A stretch of DNA of 64,000 bases from Hirundichthys speculiger (GCA_018398805.1 JAGFBZ010002123.1:372001-436000), one strand, 5' to 3'. Counted from the first letter of the stretch, positions 1-14,000 are shown. The notes: generated from the sequence alone by a model not told the origin. Translations and numbers: made by a program.

Positions 1-380
1 GAACAGAACCCCAACTCTGCAAACAACATGAGCTGATGGAGCCGTCCTGCCTCGTGCCGGTGCGTTGGAACGGTGGTGACAACATGGTGCCAGCATTGTT
101 TTCCTGGCGAACGTTTGGGCTCGAAATGCCAACCGAGTATCATTCAAACGCCTCAGCCAGGAAGAGTCCCGACGCTGACCGCGTTTATGCCTTAATGGCG
201 ACTACCAGCAGGAGAAAGCGCAGTTTCTTAAAACACAATTTACCACAAGCTGGTTCCGCCGACATGCCCACCAGCTCAGTGCACTCCACTTGCCGTTACA
301 GTCGTTCAGTCCCACAGAGCACCTTCGGCGTGTTGAAGCCCACAGCATGAACGTGTCGTCTGTGAATCTGCAGCAGTAGT
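1..380 (+). pseudogene. Tc1/mariner transposase remnant
   Basis: Conceptual translation in shifting frames matches the C-terminal half of a fish Tc1 transposase. EPSCLVPVRW...FSWRTFGLEMPTEY corresponds to the family FSWHTLGPLVP block, GDYQQEKAQ to the GxxQQDNAP block, and QSFSPTEHLRR to the conserved QSPDLNPIEHLW catalytic block, ending NLQQ-stop. It has frameshifts, has lost the catalytic Asp and Asn-Pro residues, and continues off the left edge. Confidence 0.6.
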
Positions 381-1957
381 TTGGTATCATGATATTAAAT
401 TGACCCCAAAGGTGGAGGGAATGTATCGGCTATTTTAATGGTTTGAAGACACAAACAACTGGGGTTTTAACAGAAAAGGTTAAAAAAAAACACACGCAAT
501 CCTCTTTCTTTTTTTCTTTTTTTTTTATCAGGGGCTTTTGAGTGATTTCAGGAATTAGCATTTCTAAATAGAAGTATTCAATTTTAATGCTTTGGAGAGA
601 ATCCTTTGATCAACGACTGCTTGAAGTCTGGAAGTCATGGGCGTCAGCAAAGAGACTTTTCTGTTGATCAGGTTCATGTCAGACGGCTTCTGCGTCGTTG
701 CAGAATATTCCACTTCCTTCCCCGTCTGAAATCCCCGGGTTTCTTTCCCAGTATGCTTTGCACCGTCGGCCATCTGTGCTTTTAAGCGCCAAACCAAACA
801 GCAGGATTTGACAGAGTCTTGACGAGAGAGTGTACATTTCTGTACACTTCGGAATTGACGCGGCTGCATCAGCCTGCTGTCACGTCTTGACAGGCCAAGG
901 CTGCTGGGAAGGCGCTTGTGTTCGTGTCATCACACCGTCCTCCCCGTGTTGCAGACGAGGACGTGTGCCTCAGACTGCGAGCAGCTCTGAGCCCAGACGG
1001 TTTCACCTCGGTCGGCGTGACCAAAACCAGGTACACGACTTTAAAGCGGACGAAATACTCTGACGCACAGGAGTGATGGGAGGATCTGTGATTTCCATAT
1101 ATCCTCACAGCTGATTAACTCACCACCAGTCAGTCTGAATTGACAAATCCTTCTGGGTGGAAGTGAATCATCTTCGAGAACAAAGAGAAGGAAGTGCACC
1201 TGCTCTGATTCGAGCCTTGAGAGTTACCGACCTGTACTCTTCTGCCGTCGCTCTGATGGATCCTCTTTGTTCTTGCCGTCTAAAGATCTTACAGCCTGTT
1301 TCACTTGCACCGACGCGCTTGTGACCATGTAAAGAACGTTCACTGCAACAGATTACAAATGCAAATGCCACTCTTGGGGTCGATTCCAGATCTCTTAGGC
1401 GATTGATCGATGGGAGAAAGTAATGGAGTAACTTGTCCATGACGAGATCGAAGCAGCTGATCTCCTAAACAAGATGATGAAGCTGCAATATACAAATTAT
1501 TCCTCCTCAAATTAAAGGGAAAGTCATTCCTAAATTGGGATTTTAAAGGAATGGATGGTAGAAATGTCACCAACTAACTGCTTTAAGTGTATCATATAAC
1601 AGGCTGATGACAATTTGCAGTTCATAACAAAGCAAAAAGTAAGAGCAAGAGTTTTAGTTTCCCACTTCAGAGGTACAGGAATGCACCAAGAGTTGAAGCT
1701 GGGGCACAGATAAAGATGAAGAGGCTGTATAATTCTTCTCTGGTCTGGGTGCGCGACATAGCAATCCCCTGAAAATCTCAAAGGTTCACTGAGTGACAGA
1801 TTTTCAAATCTCGGTAACCACAAAGTGACAGGGTCATGTTTCCTTTTTTCAGCAGGCTTTTATGTTGAGACACCCAAAAACACACTCAAGCGCATAAAAC
1901 TGATCAGTTGTTTTCTCAAGATATTGCCTTTAATCAGACTTGTTTCTTCCTTTTCAG
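381..1957. other. Intron tail before exon A, nothing recognised
   Basis: This is intron sequence with short homopolymer runs around 480-530. The ORFs here are short, overlap on both strands and show no family match that I can recognise. Conventional splice acceptor pyrimidines precede 1958. Confidence 0.5.
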
Positions 1958-2038
1958 GTTAAAGGGTGATCTTGCCTACAATTATAAAGGGCCAAGGACA
2001 AAAGATGATATTGTGGAGTTTGCCAACAGGGTGGCAGG
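1958..2038 (+). CDS. tmx3: tmx3 exon A (end of catalytic thioredoxin domain)
   Basis: The exon encodes residues 1-27 of the visible product ([20 protein letters not shown] and following), the last strand and helix of the catalytic thioredoxin fold. The acceptor is ...ccttttcag and the donor ggg|taagtc is read as GG|GTAAGT. It starts at codon position 3 (split Leu) and ends with a split Gly completed by the next exon. Confidence 0.93.
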
Positions 2039-5000
2039 GTAAGTCACAGAGATGCAGATCTCCCTTTATTTAAAAGGAAGATGCGCTGCACTAATGAAAA
2101 GGCGTCTAAGCCAGCTTATCAGTGCTGGCCATATTTGTTTCATAGCTCAATGGATTCCTGCCTCTGATGCTCCCCTTTAAGCCACTGTATCATCTGAGCC
2201 TGACAGATTTTCCTCTTCCTTGAGGCGAAATCAAGCTTGATCCGTGACAGAAGGATTGATCAAAAGCTTGGCCCTGAGACGGGTCCAGGCCTGCAAGTTT
2301 TTCAGCCTCCACTGGGTGGTGCTGTCGTCGCAGAAATGAAGAACTATCCTTAAAAACATAATTTCATTCGGCTTTTCCCTCTGTAGGCTTTCACTTGACC
2401 ACGCATCAAAATGAACTAATCTCTGTGGGTCTTATTTCCTTCAGACCGGCCGTGCGGGCACTTCCAAGCAAGCAGATGTTTGAACACATGATGAAGCGAC
2501 ATGATGTTCTATTTGTGTATCTCGGTGGAGAGTCTCCCCTTAAAGTAAGCATCTTCTTCCTTTTTTTTTTTTTTTGCTGCAAAAACATGAATCAAGAACC
2601 ACAGCTCCGAGGCTAAAATTCAGAACATTTATAATAAATTAATAAGCTTGGTTTAACACCTTCTGGTGGCTCTGCGTGTTTGCTGATTTACTGGAAGCTC
2701 TTTTGTAAGTGCTGAGAGAACTCTTCACTTTGCAGGAGAAGTACAACGATGTGGCGTCTGAGCTCATTGTCTACACTTATTTCTTCTCGGCTCCTGAGGA
2801 AGCTTTGCCAGAGGTAAATCTATCAAAAAGATGTTTTTTTTTTTTTATTTATTATTATTATTATTTTTTTTACTGTTATGTTAGCACAACTTTCATACCG
2901 GCAACCTGCTTGACTGAAAGTGCGTGAAGATGTGACGAGAACTGGACTTTGACAGTTTACGTGTATAAATGCATTTTTGTCAGCAGCGACATGAGGGAAT
3001 GCATCCAAGCTATGATGAGTTCAATAATAAGAAAAAAAAGGACTTTTGATGCTCAGGAGCTTCAAAATATCAGTGCATACACACAGAATAAAAAACCACA
3101 GCCATAATAGACATCAGAGAGAATATGAAAGGGAAAGAATTTGGAGAAATAATGGCCATAAGACAGAAATTAATTAGTGGTGTGAGGAGAGCCAGTAGAG
3201 AACTGAGACGGCGCGCTGCTGAGTTGCTGATGTTAACCAACGATTGCCGACATTATTTTCACGGTGTTGTAATGTTTGCCATCACACACTGAAGTATAAC
3301 AGAACTAGATGTGAAGCTGTAAAACTGAAGCATTAAACAGGACATGCGAGAACAAACCCAGTTGCCAAACTGTCAGCTAGTTGGCTGTTGGTTATATCAC
3401 ACACTGTACATCAAAGTGACACAAAATATGCAACATTACTGGCGCAGTAGTCAAGAGGGAAATGAAAACAAACCGTTGGATGAAAGAAAAGACTGAAAAA
3501 TGCACAGTCTCTCACCGCTCGACGGTCCTTCAGCCCTGTTCACTGGCGTCAATGTGGACGGCCATCTGCTATCAGACTCACGATTTTGGCTGCGACATCA
3601 CATCTGGGACTCCAAAAAAAACGTCTGGGTACATAATCCCTCCCCCTCTCGTCTGGAATGAGTGACAGTTTGTGACATCTGTTGTTACAGAAGCGTCAGT
3701 CAAGTCCCGTCTCATTTGGTGGGTTTCCATGAGTCCAAAGCTAAACCGAGGAAGCTGGAAGAGTAACAGGACAGGTTGACCTCCTCCTTGGTCCTTTCAG
3801 GCGGTCCATCTCCTTTACAGCGTCAGCCTTCTGTAGCAAATAACCCTCAGTACTACTTGGTGGCCAGTGTTGGGCAAGTTCACTTTCTACACGAACTAAT
3901 TCAGTTCATAGTTCACAGAAATTAAAATGAACTAGATCAGTTCACCATTTCAAAAAATGAACTAAATAGTTCATTTTTTGTTCTTTTTTTCTTATTTTTT
4001 TTTAATGTTGCTGCGAGCAATTATTCATCAAAATGATTGCCACTGCCCACCTACTACACCACCAAAAAACAGTAATTATTTTATCCATTTTATCTGTCGA
4101 AAACTGTGTCCAATTCTGAGTCCTGATCCAACCAGGGTTCATTAGCGTTGAAGGGACAGCCCATGTAAAACTGTCATTTCCCTTTCAGCTTCTCTCTACA
4201 GTATATTAAAAATATGAGGAAAAACTTGCTGCCAAATGGTCTTTATTATAAGACAAAAACAGGTCCTTAATGTGCAAATCTTTTTCTTTTCCCCCATTTC
4301 AAAATTTCAACTCCTCCGGCTCTGTGCAACTGCAGCTTTCATCTTCCTGCTTGTTTTAAACATTTGATGACACAACTGTTAGCATGACAGAAGCGTCAGT
4401 CCGTGTTGCCATGTTTGATTGCTTTCATCAGATACATATCAGGCTCGTTTGTGGTGTGTTTTAAATGGGGTTCGCTGGAAACCTGGCATGGTTTTGACCG
4501 TGCATGAACTTTGAAAGAGCGTCGTTCACAACTGCCCAAATGAACTCGCTTCACACCCGACGCTCGTGAAGGGGAAAGAGAGCGCTTTCAGTTCACGTTC
4601 GCACAAAATACGAGCTAGTTCGTGAACTTTCGTTGAATGAACACGTTCAGGTACAACACTGTCGGTGGCAATGAAACACCACTTTGTCCGTGTGTAAGCG
4701 ATCAGCCAAAGAAAGGAAGACAACTATGGAAAAAGAAGGAGAAATCCCAGCTAGAATGACCAGATAAAAACAGGAGCTGAGACAGTTGCTGAATTTGTGG
4801 TTTCTTTGTTTGCACAAACACTAATTTATTTATTTATTTTTTAGTGTAGAGGGACATTGTATATTAATGAACATTTAAAATGTAAATATACCCAATTATA
4901 GCTAGGAGGCTAATTTGCTGTAGGACTCAATAAAAAGCTACACACAACATTACGCGACACACAGTATAAATAATATAAAACATAGACATAGTTTAGATAA

Positions 5001-8000
5001 CACATTTGTAACAACAGAAGAAAGTCGGAATGGAAGGAATAAAAAAAAAAAAAAGGCAGCCCTGTTGATTGCAGACCGGAGGAGGGACCAGATGTTTATA
5101 AGAAGGTAAAGTGCAAGTGCAAAAGTGCTTTTAGCAATATGATGTAAAATGCTCACATTATTGCACTTTGCCCATTTGCACGGATTTGTAAAATGCATAG
5201 TACGTTGTACGGAGTTTTACAGTGCATTAGCAGGTATGCATACATGGTTACACCCAAGTAAGCGAGATTGTATATAGAGTACATAAATATATATGTACAC
5301 ACACAGGTCACAGGTGGATATGGATAACCCATGGAGACTGTGGAAACAATTCAGACAGTTTTAGAAGATATGAACCATCCTTTTAACTGCAAGATATACG
5401 TCTTTAAAATAGTGCAACTGTCATGTGGTCTCAAAGCCCTCGAGTAAACTCTTGGTCTCTCCCGAATCCAGCCGAGCAGGCGGCGCTCGCCGGCGCTCCT
5501 CTCTGAACCGCTGCCTGTGGGCCTTGAGGTCGCGGCGAAGACGGAGCAACACTTTCCACCTTCTCTGGGACTTGGGGCTCAACGCTCCCCCGGACCCCCC
5601 GCTGACTGGAAACTATCACTAAATGCAGTTTATAGGCTAGCTCTTTCTGGGTTCCTGCATTTATATCTAATAAAGTACATGAAACTGCACCGTAGGGTTT
5701 TTTTCATAAGTGTCTCTCAGCTCTCTGCAGTGCCCTGCAGCAAGTGGCACTGCAGCATATTCTCCAAGTGTTCATACAGTCATCAGGATTTATGGTAGTG
5801 ACTTTCTGAAAACCTTTCTCATGTGTTTTGTGTTTTTTAACAGTCGGTGACTTTGTCAGAGCTTCCCACGATTGTAGTCTTCAAAGATGGAGCCTATTTC
5901 GCCTACGACGGTGAGCATTCCTCCCTTCAGTCGCTGTCGTCTGGCATGTGTGTGACTGTTCATTCCATCTGCTCTCTCCTCCTCCTCCTCCTCGCTGTGT
6001 AACTGGAACCGTGTTCCTGTAGTTTTCCCCCATTCGTGCTGCTGTTCTTTCATCTTCCTCACCACACCGACTCCATGGTGTGCCTGGCCCATCGTAAAAG
6101 CACCCGGGGCTCGACTATTATACGTGTGTGGTTTTTGCCAGCGATGTTGCGGCGGCTTGTTTCTGGGCGCACACACACGCACAGCGTTCCCCGGCGCGCG
6201 GACGAGCCCGAGTGGGCGTGAGAGACCGCAGTGTTCAAAAAGAGAAGCCAGCGCAGAGCCTGTTTTATATACACACACATGAAACCAGAAACGGCATTAC
6301 AGACACGCCGACGTCTGAGCAAACAATCACATCTGACGTAAAAGGTCCGGATGGGTTTGCTTTCTCTCCGCCGCCCGAGTCGCAGCGCCTCAGCGCAGCA
6401 GCGCGAGCTCACCGCGTTCCTCCATGATGCCTTGCATGTCGGTGCCACACTGGGCGTGAGCTGGGAGGCGGAAGCCGAAGGGACGGGCGTCCAGACACAG
6501 CTCCAGAACAAACGGGCCCCAGTAGTGGCTCCTGGGAAGGTTCGGCGCGCGGCGCGTTGCCCTCAGAACAAAGTCCACCTCTGCCGGCGTGCGCAGCCTC
6601 GTGTCCGTCTGCTCCACCTGACCGTTGCAGAAGACGGGCTTCGTGCTCCAGAAGCGCAGCAGCAGAGGCTCACCGCAGCGGACCCTGATGAGGAAAACAC
6701 ATTTCGCAGAGTCCTCCAGGACCCTGATGCGGAGGATGTGGCGTTCGTCTGGCATCGCCATTCTTCCGGTGATGGTCAAGGATTTCCCCGCGTCCTTTCT
6801 TTCCTCCTCTCTTTGCAACTCTACACAAACTGCAGAAGAGAAGCGTTCTTGTTATCGAGCGCCGAGCTCAAAAACAGACTGCAGCTCATTAAGCAGTAAT
6901 TACATCCTACTTACAGCAGCAGCAGAACAGAAATGTCTCCACTCCTCATCAAGAAAATGGTTTGGCTGGTCCCGTTTTTTTGTTTTTAATTATTTTTGTC
7001 TTCTTTTTTCTCCACCTGTGGTCCGGAGCATCTGTTTTTCCATCGGCCGCTGTGTGTTTCACTTACGACTGAGTGCGTGCTGTATAAGCAATTACATGAG
7101 TCTTTGCCGCATTATGTGGATACCTGTTGGCCTCACTTTGCATGATGTTCTAAAAAAAAAAAAAGAAAAAGAAAAAACTTATCAAATGCTATTTGGCTAA
7201 ACACTTCATATTTGCATAGCGATGCAGCGAAAGAGTTTCATGTAAAGTTCCGTCGACGTTAAACTGCTCGACTTCCAGATTCTGCTTTTCATGAGCTACA
7301 TTGTTTTATCTGCTGACTTTAAAGGCCGGAACCTCCCGGAATATGCAAACAACTTTCATCACGTTCTTCCCCTGGCATTTTTTTTTTTTTTTTTCTTTAA
7401 TGTAGCTTCTGAAGAAGATGATTCAAAATACTTATTAGAAATTCACTGCACACTTTCTACTCTCACTGTGCAGGTCTTTGTTTTGCAGCAACGGCTCCCA
7501 CAAAGCAGAGACACACTGTCCAAACACAGCCCCTCTCTTGGTGTACGGCGATATTTGACGTGTTATTAAGCTTTTGATTGTTGTAGCGCACATCACAAAC
7601 AGCGGCGCGCCTTTTGAAGAACGGCATTAAAGTGTAGTCCGGCTCTGAGGCTCATACATATTTAATTACTCCAATCCTCAGATTCACAGTGCAGCACAGG
7701 TCTGCGCTGCTATTGTGCTTCAAGCGCTGAGTGGTTTTGATCATCGCGCGTTTGCAGATAGCTTGGCGTGTCATGTTGGTGTTGAGTAAAAAAAAAGAAA
7801 CAGGAAATTATAATTGAGGTGCTTGTTGGGGGGGGGGTATGTTTTTTTTTTTTTTTTTTTTTTTTTTTGTCACTGCATCATTCCCTGAGAGGGCGGTCCG
7901 CAAACATATTCAAGCTTTAATTCACAATTCCTAATGCTCAGAGCTCCACTTAAGACTTGCAGTTAATCTGCTTCAGCGGTTAATGGTTTTCGCTGTGTCA

Positions 8001-11000
8001 CTCCCTTTATGGAAATGTCTATAAAGCTGCACGCTGTGGGGCAGAACTTCTTTTGCATGCATCTACTGGAAGCATTTTAAATTAAGGGGTGATTTACAGG
8101 CACAGACTGTGATAACAAGTTGAGATCACACTCAAACAGGTGATGACATACTGACGTTGTTTGCATATGGCCTCATTTTATTATTTGAACCTGCATCAGT
8201 GGCAAGTCCAGTCTGAACAGCAAGTCCGGATAAAAAAAAAAAGGCATCTGCTGCTGGAATATTTTAATTACAACATGCAGGGCTGAAATAGCTGTGTTCA
8301 TCTTTCGTCACTTTTAGCTCCGAGAGTCCGCCTAGAGTTGTGGAGGTTAAGTCACTTTTACCATTTACTCTAGTTGGGTCACTTTATTGTTTTCTGTTCC
8401 GCAGTTATGTTCTCGAGTCTCTGCCATGATACCCACCAGCTCGCCTCCCTGTTATTGATGTTTTGCATCGTGCAATAAAGCAAATAAAACAAAGACCCTT
8501 GGCATTGCTTTAAGCAACTGTGGAAGTGGAACCCCTGGGTCCAACCAGGCACAGAAGCACCGCCGAACGGCTGCCGTCATTGGTCCCACCAGAAGCACCG
8601 CAGCGTGGTTCAGAAGCATCCTCATTTCACGTGTCGCTACGGTTTGCTGCCAGATCTGAAACGAGGACCAGCAGAGCTCAGCTGGGACGTTCTGGTCGCC
8701 GGTCATCTATCCGCCACATGTGTGATTGCAGTCAGTCAAGCCTACAGTCATCAGCCTGCAAGTCGTGGGATGATTGACAGCTGCAGGACCTCTGTTTGGA
8801 AGGGTCCAGACATGATGGCCTGTGGCTCCCGGCTCCTTCAGCCAACCCGCGCTGGAGGACCTGCAGAGCTGCTGGCAGACATCCACAGTGGGACCAAGCG
8901 TTACAAATTTTGTCATCAATAAATGACTGCTGCGTTTAGCTGACACTCTGTGGCTCGACTGCTGATCTAGGCTTCACCATCGGACCCTTCCAGGCCAACC
9001 CACAACCGGTCATGGTGGTCTGTTTGCACACTTAGCACAACACACAACCACAGCAAAATTGCCAGTCGATTGAATGGTCGCCATACAATTTTGCTGCTTT
9101 TTATAATTTTACCTACCGGCGTACAAAAAAATTAATCCCCTGTTCGGTTGTGATGTAAAACCTATCTTAAGAGACTTACACCGATTTCTGCTGCAACGTT
9201 GGGCATTTTAATATGGGAGCCAGTGGGGATTTACCCTGTTTTGGAGCCAGCACCTAGTGGCCAGTTGCGGAACTGCAACAAAACGTGTTTCCTGTCAGGT
9301 AGTGGGTGCTTGGCTAAAGCCTGATTTATACTTGGACGTTAGGTCCCACCCACGCAGACACTATGTAGACACTCCGGTGCACCTCCCAAAATTGTAGGTG
9401 ACCGCAGACAGTGCCGCAGAGTGTTGCAGAGAGGAGAGGAAGGAGGCCTCTGATTGGTCAATTCTACACCCACATAGAAAAGAGCGCGTCATCGAAGAAA
9501 TGAGAAAGCACCCACATCTGTACGATTCTGGTTCTCCTCACTACAAAGACAGAACATATTCTAGTAATTCATGGAGGGAGATTGTGATGAATGTGGGTCT
9601 GGATACGGCTGAGACGGTGAGGAAGTGGCAAAATACAAGAGATAAGTTTAATAAGTTTAGCTAGTTCGTGATTGTCCCTCTTGCGTTGTGGCGTGGAATA
9701 ACATAGTGGAGACTGTGCGAGTATAAATCAAAAGTGACGGCGACACATTGCTGTGAGAGTATACACGGCCCTTCAGGTGTGAACACTTTAGATGCAGCAG
9801 ATCCAGCTGGCCACAAGAAGAGGATCGGGTCAGTTTTCAAAATAAAACGCCACATCTGCTCCGACTTGAACGTGGACATTACATCACCCGGTGGGGGCTG
9901 TGGGTAAACATTTCAAAGGGTTTTAAGAGGTTTGACAGCTGCTTATCATCGCTCACGCACGCAACTCACTACGAGTGAACAAACCGTGAAAGATGCAGCG
10001 GAGAGGAGGCTGACGTAGCCGGGTACCACAAGCCCTCAGCAGCATCATCAGCGCCATACGGGCCCCCTGCAAGGCTGCAAAGACATCTGCCGTCTGGCAA
10101 CAACTTCTTGTTTGCTCCTTCCCTCATCTCTTGCTTTACAATAATAACTGAACGTTCCCCTCTGAGCAGTAAAGACTTGCTTGTCCGTGAAATTTATGTC
10201 ATCTGATGTGCTGATGCAAAAAAAAAAAACCATGTCAACAAATGAATTCATTGCATCAATTATTTTAATGAGCCATTAAAGTCCGACTTTACATCCAGGC
10301 ACATGAATCTTTTTCGCCTCCATAGCGTCATTCTTTGTTACTGGCAACTCTGCTGGTTTAAAAATTTTATCACATAAGCGATAATAAAGATAAATTTATG
10401 CATAAATGCGTGGAATCCCAGCGTGACCTCCACTGTTCCTGATGACTGCAATTTCTTAACGGCATTAAAGTCTTATGAAGAAGCTGCATAAAAAGAGCAC
10501 TTTGCTTTGCACTTACATTTCTTCCTCTGCTTTTTAGCCAGTAAGTGCTTTAATTTTCAGAGCTTTAGGCAGCTGTGCATGGTTGCCAGATGGACGAGGT
10601 TAGAGGACACTTCTGATTTGATGATTTTAAATCTATCTCGCTGAAAAGTGTTTTCCCACACTGCTTCTATGAGACAAGAGCAGCACACGTTGGTTGTCTT
10701 ATAAGTGGTTTACTTTCTAAATGTATGCGCACTAAAGTCCTGGAATACAGAGAGAAACGGGTGGAGTTTTTTAAACTCCTAGCTTCTTATTTTGTTGCCA
10801 GCATTCAAATGATTCATTTTGGGAATGTCTACCGATCCGAGACAAGTCCACACGGTGTGTTGGGTACTTCAGTGTGACCCCAAAACCTTTGCTGGGCGGG
10901 GCATGCCGTTCACTGTACTGGGCGGGATTTACGTGGGAGATGATGTCCGGCCCTCTCGATGTCCCCTGGGAGTTTGAGTCTTAATTTTTCATGCATGGCC

Positions 11001-14000
11001 ACCATCGCAAACGCCGGCAAACAGAAATGCAGCAACCATCTCAGCTCCTGATGGAAACCCACCTTATAGGATGTGACCTTTGGGCGAAAAAGCACTTGTA
11101 TTCAGTTGCCCTTTGTCAGATAAATGCTTATGGCAGGGCTTAAAGTATTCCGGCACCCTGCTGGATCTCTGGCATTTGACTCTGATTCAGGAAAAAACAC
11201 ACAAGCACGTTATCTCTGAGTGGTCTTGAACGCAACATACGAGGTGAGCCGGTGGTTGTTTGAATGGAGGCAACAAGTGTCCCTGGACATGGATAGAGGA
11301 CAAGGGTGGAGACGGTTAGCTGTTTGGGTGCCAGAAGCTAAGGGAGCCTGGTACATGTTTTTGTGTGTTGTGCTCCAAGAAGCTAGTCTATGCAGCTAGC
11401 GGCAAAAAAGCTCATCACCCTCATGAAGGAGACGCCGGGCATAAAGCAGCTGTCAGCACACTCCAACACACAAGCCGTTAACCGGAGCAACAGCTACAGC
11501 GGACGTAGCCGCCTCGATGACTCATCTATTTGTGACTTGAAAATACATTTGTGCTCGTTTATTGCTGAACATTATTTATCATTTCCGAACGCTCAACTGC
11601 TCATACATCTGTGTAAAAAAAAAAAAAAGTAGCGGTTGATAAAAACACTTTAAAAAAAACTGCCCGTTTCCAATAAGCATGTCAGTTATATGAACATACA
11701 TGACACAGCACCAGAGTTCAAGAAACGTCCGTGTTTTGTGCAAAGAACCTTGAATTGTCTTGTACACGAAATGTGCTACTCAGATAAACTCTGTCTGATC
11801 AGCTCAAAGGATGAAGGTTTTCTGAATGTTGATGAAGCAACCACCCAAAACATGGAAAAAATACTGAATGTAATGGTTCACCTTTTTGATGATGATGCAT
11901 CCAGAGTTATAACATCTAATAACTGCCTCTGCGAATATGTTGGAGAGGAGTCAGGACCCAATGGAATGTATTTCCTATAACTTAATTTACCGATGTTTTG
12001 AACAAAAACGATGGAAAAGTTGCAATTTATGGGTTTTTTTTGTACAAATTTCCCTTTACTGAATTAAATAGTTGTTAAATGAATCAGATGAATTGGCTTG
12101 ACTCAGTTTCACATGTTTTTACTTATAACTTACTAACCTTTACTTTCTAAAATTCACATTTAAATTGTCGGTCATCTTGTATATTACCAATCACAATGCC
12201 AAAAAGTTGCCAATAATGTATATGCGTTAGATCCACTGCACCCCCGTGAAAAAATTCAGGCTCAGGATTTTTTCTTACTTTAAGCCCTGTTATTGCAAAG
12301 CAACAAAAACATCTGATTTTACACTATTGGAATAATAGTTGTGAATATTACATTAAATTTATACCAGTTTAGTCCTCCCAAAATGCATCAGAGTCAAACT
12401 TAAACTGGTAACAGAAACTGAACGGTGCCCAAACTATATAATTGAAGACATCCCTCTGAATTAGGGCTCCACAGCATATCAGTAAATTATTATTATTGCA
12501 TATCAACATGCACAACAGCAACATGGCAAAACAAGAAGAATGTCACAGTAAATGGTAGTGCATTATTTTCCATCTGCCGTGCATCCAGACTCTAAAGGTC
12601 AGTGATAGATTTGGCCGATCAGGTGGAATCTCACTGAGACACCAGTTTGGATGTGAACTTACATGAGAGGTGTTGTTGCAGGGCACAGTTTTTTGTTTTA
12701 AAATTTGTTTTTTTTAATGAAAAAAAAACCCATGTTGTTGGAAGAGAAATAATGCTTTTTTGTGTGTCTACATGGCCTACTTATTGTCAACAGACAATTT
12801 TAGCTGCACTGCAGAAAGACATTAGCGTCACACTGAAGTATTGGTTTATATATTGGAAATCATATCATCATCGCAGTTTTCAACTGCAATGTCTTATATT
12901 ACTTCACTAATATTATTGTTTTATATCGTGCAGCGCCGCTGTCAGTTCAGCGTAGCTGTGGAGTTTGTAGTTACAACCTCTCCTAAATATTAGAAGATGC
13001 TAGAACACTTCATTCTTTTAAGAACATGCCAGTTTGCTTCCCGAATTACTTATGTTCACCTCATCCCCCATAAGATCTCATTAGCAACGTCTCAACTCTG
13101 CTAAAGTTGCACGTTATAGCTCCTATATTTCTGTAGTTGGAAAGGAACAGTCCAGTCCCAGCAGGTGCGTTTCCACCACCTTAGAAACTTACAGGATTTT
13201 ACGGCTGCATAAGGTGTAGGGCTGTAGCGATACACTAATCTCGTGATACGATACAATACACCATATTCAGCTCACGCTACGATATATATCGATATTCATT
13301 GTACTAGTGCTGGGCGATATGGAAAAAATCATATATCACGATATGGACTATTTTATATCACGATAACGATATATATCACGATATACCATAATAAAGTATG
13401 TTTTCAGTTATTCTCTGAAAAGTTTGACAAAAATTTCATTGCTTACTTTTCAACTTTATTTTGAAAAGACATTTAGCTGAACTGTCACAAACATACATTT
13501 TAGTGCAGCAAAAACAGGTAGGTACAGAGGTACAGTAGCTTTCACATTTTTTTAAAAGTGCACAACACAACAGTTTCTGAGAGGAAAAACACATTTTTGC
13601 ACTGAAGTTCAGCTATAAAAAATAAACACAAATTATTTTTCAACTTTCTGAAATCTGTAACCTTGTAGTGCAAAGTTTGCAAACCAATATAAAGTGTCTA
13701 AAGTAAACATCAGGGTTGAAGAGAACTCTGTTTAAGGCATTAACCATGAATAAAAGTGCAAACATAAAAGGCTACTTTGTAGAAGTAGATATGTTTCTAT
13801 CTAATTTATCGTTGCAGGTTATTTAATTACATATTTGCTGTAATAATTGATAAAATTAGGTTAGAAATGATAGAAGCGATAGAAGAGAAATGGCACGATA
13901 CACACTTTTATATTGTCCCCATGATATGTATCATCATATTGCCCAGCACTACATTGTACAATTCATTTACATCATTTTCTGAAAGATTTTAAAGGGACAA

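Noticed and set aside
5856..6278. 140-codon minus-strand ORF overlapping tmx3 exon D
   Set aside because: It is antisense to the exon and to a CTC repeat, has no domain, and lies in the intron of the proposed antisense gene in the wrong frame.
6351..6899. 182-codon plus-strand ORF over the CpG-rich patch
   Set aside because: It is the mirror of the better-supported minus-strand exon. It lacks a Kozak start and a recognisable domain, and its codon choice is poorer.
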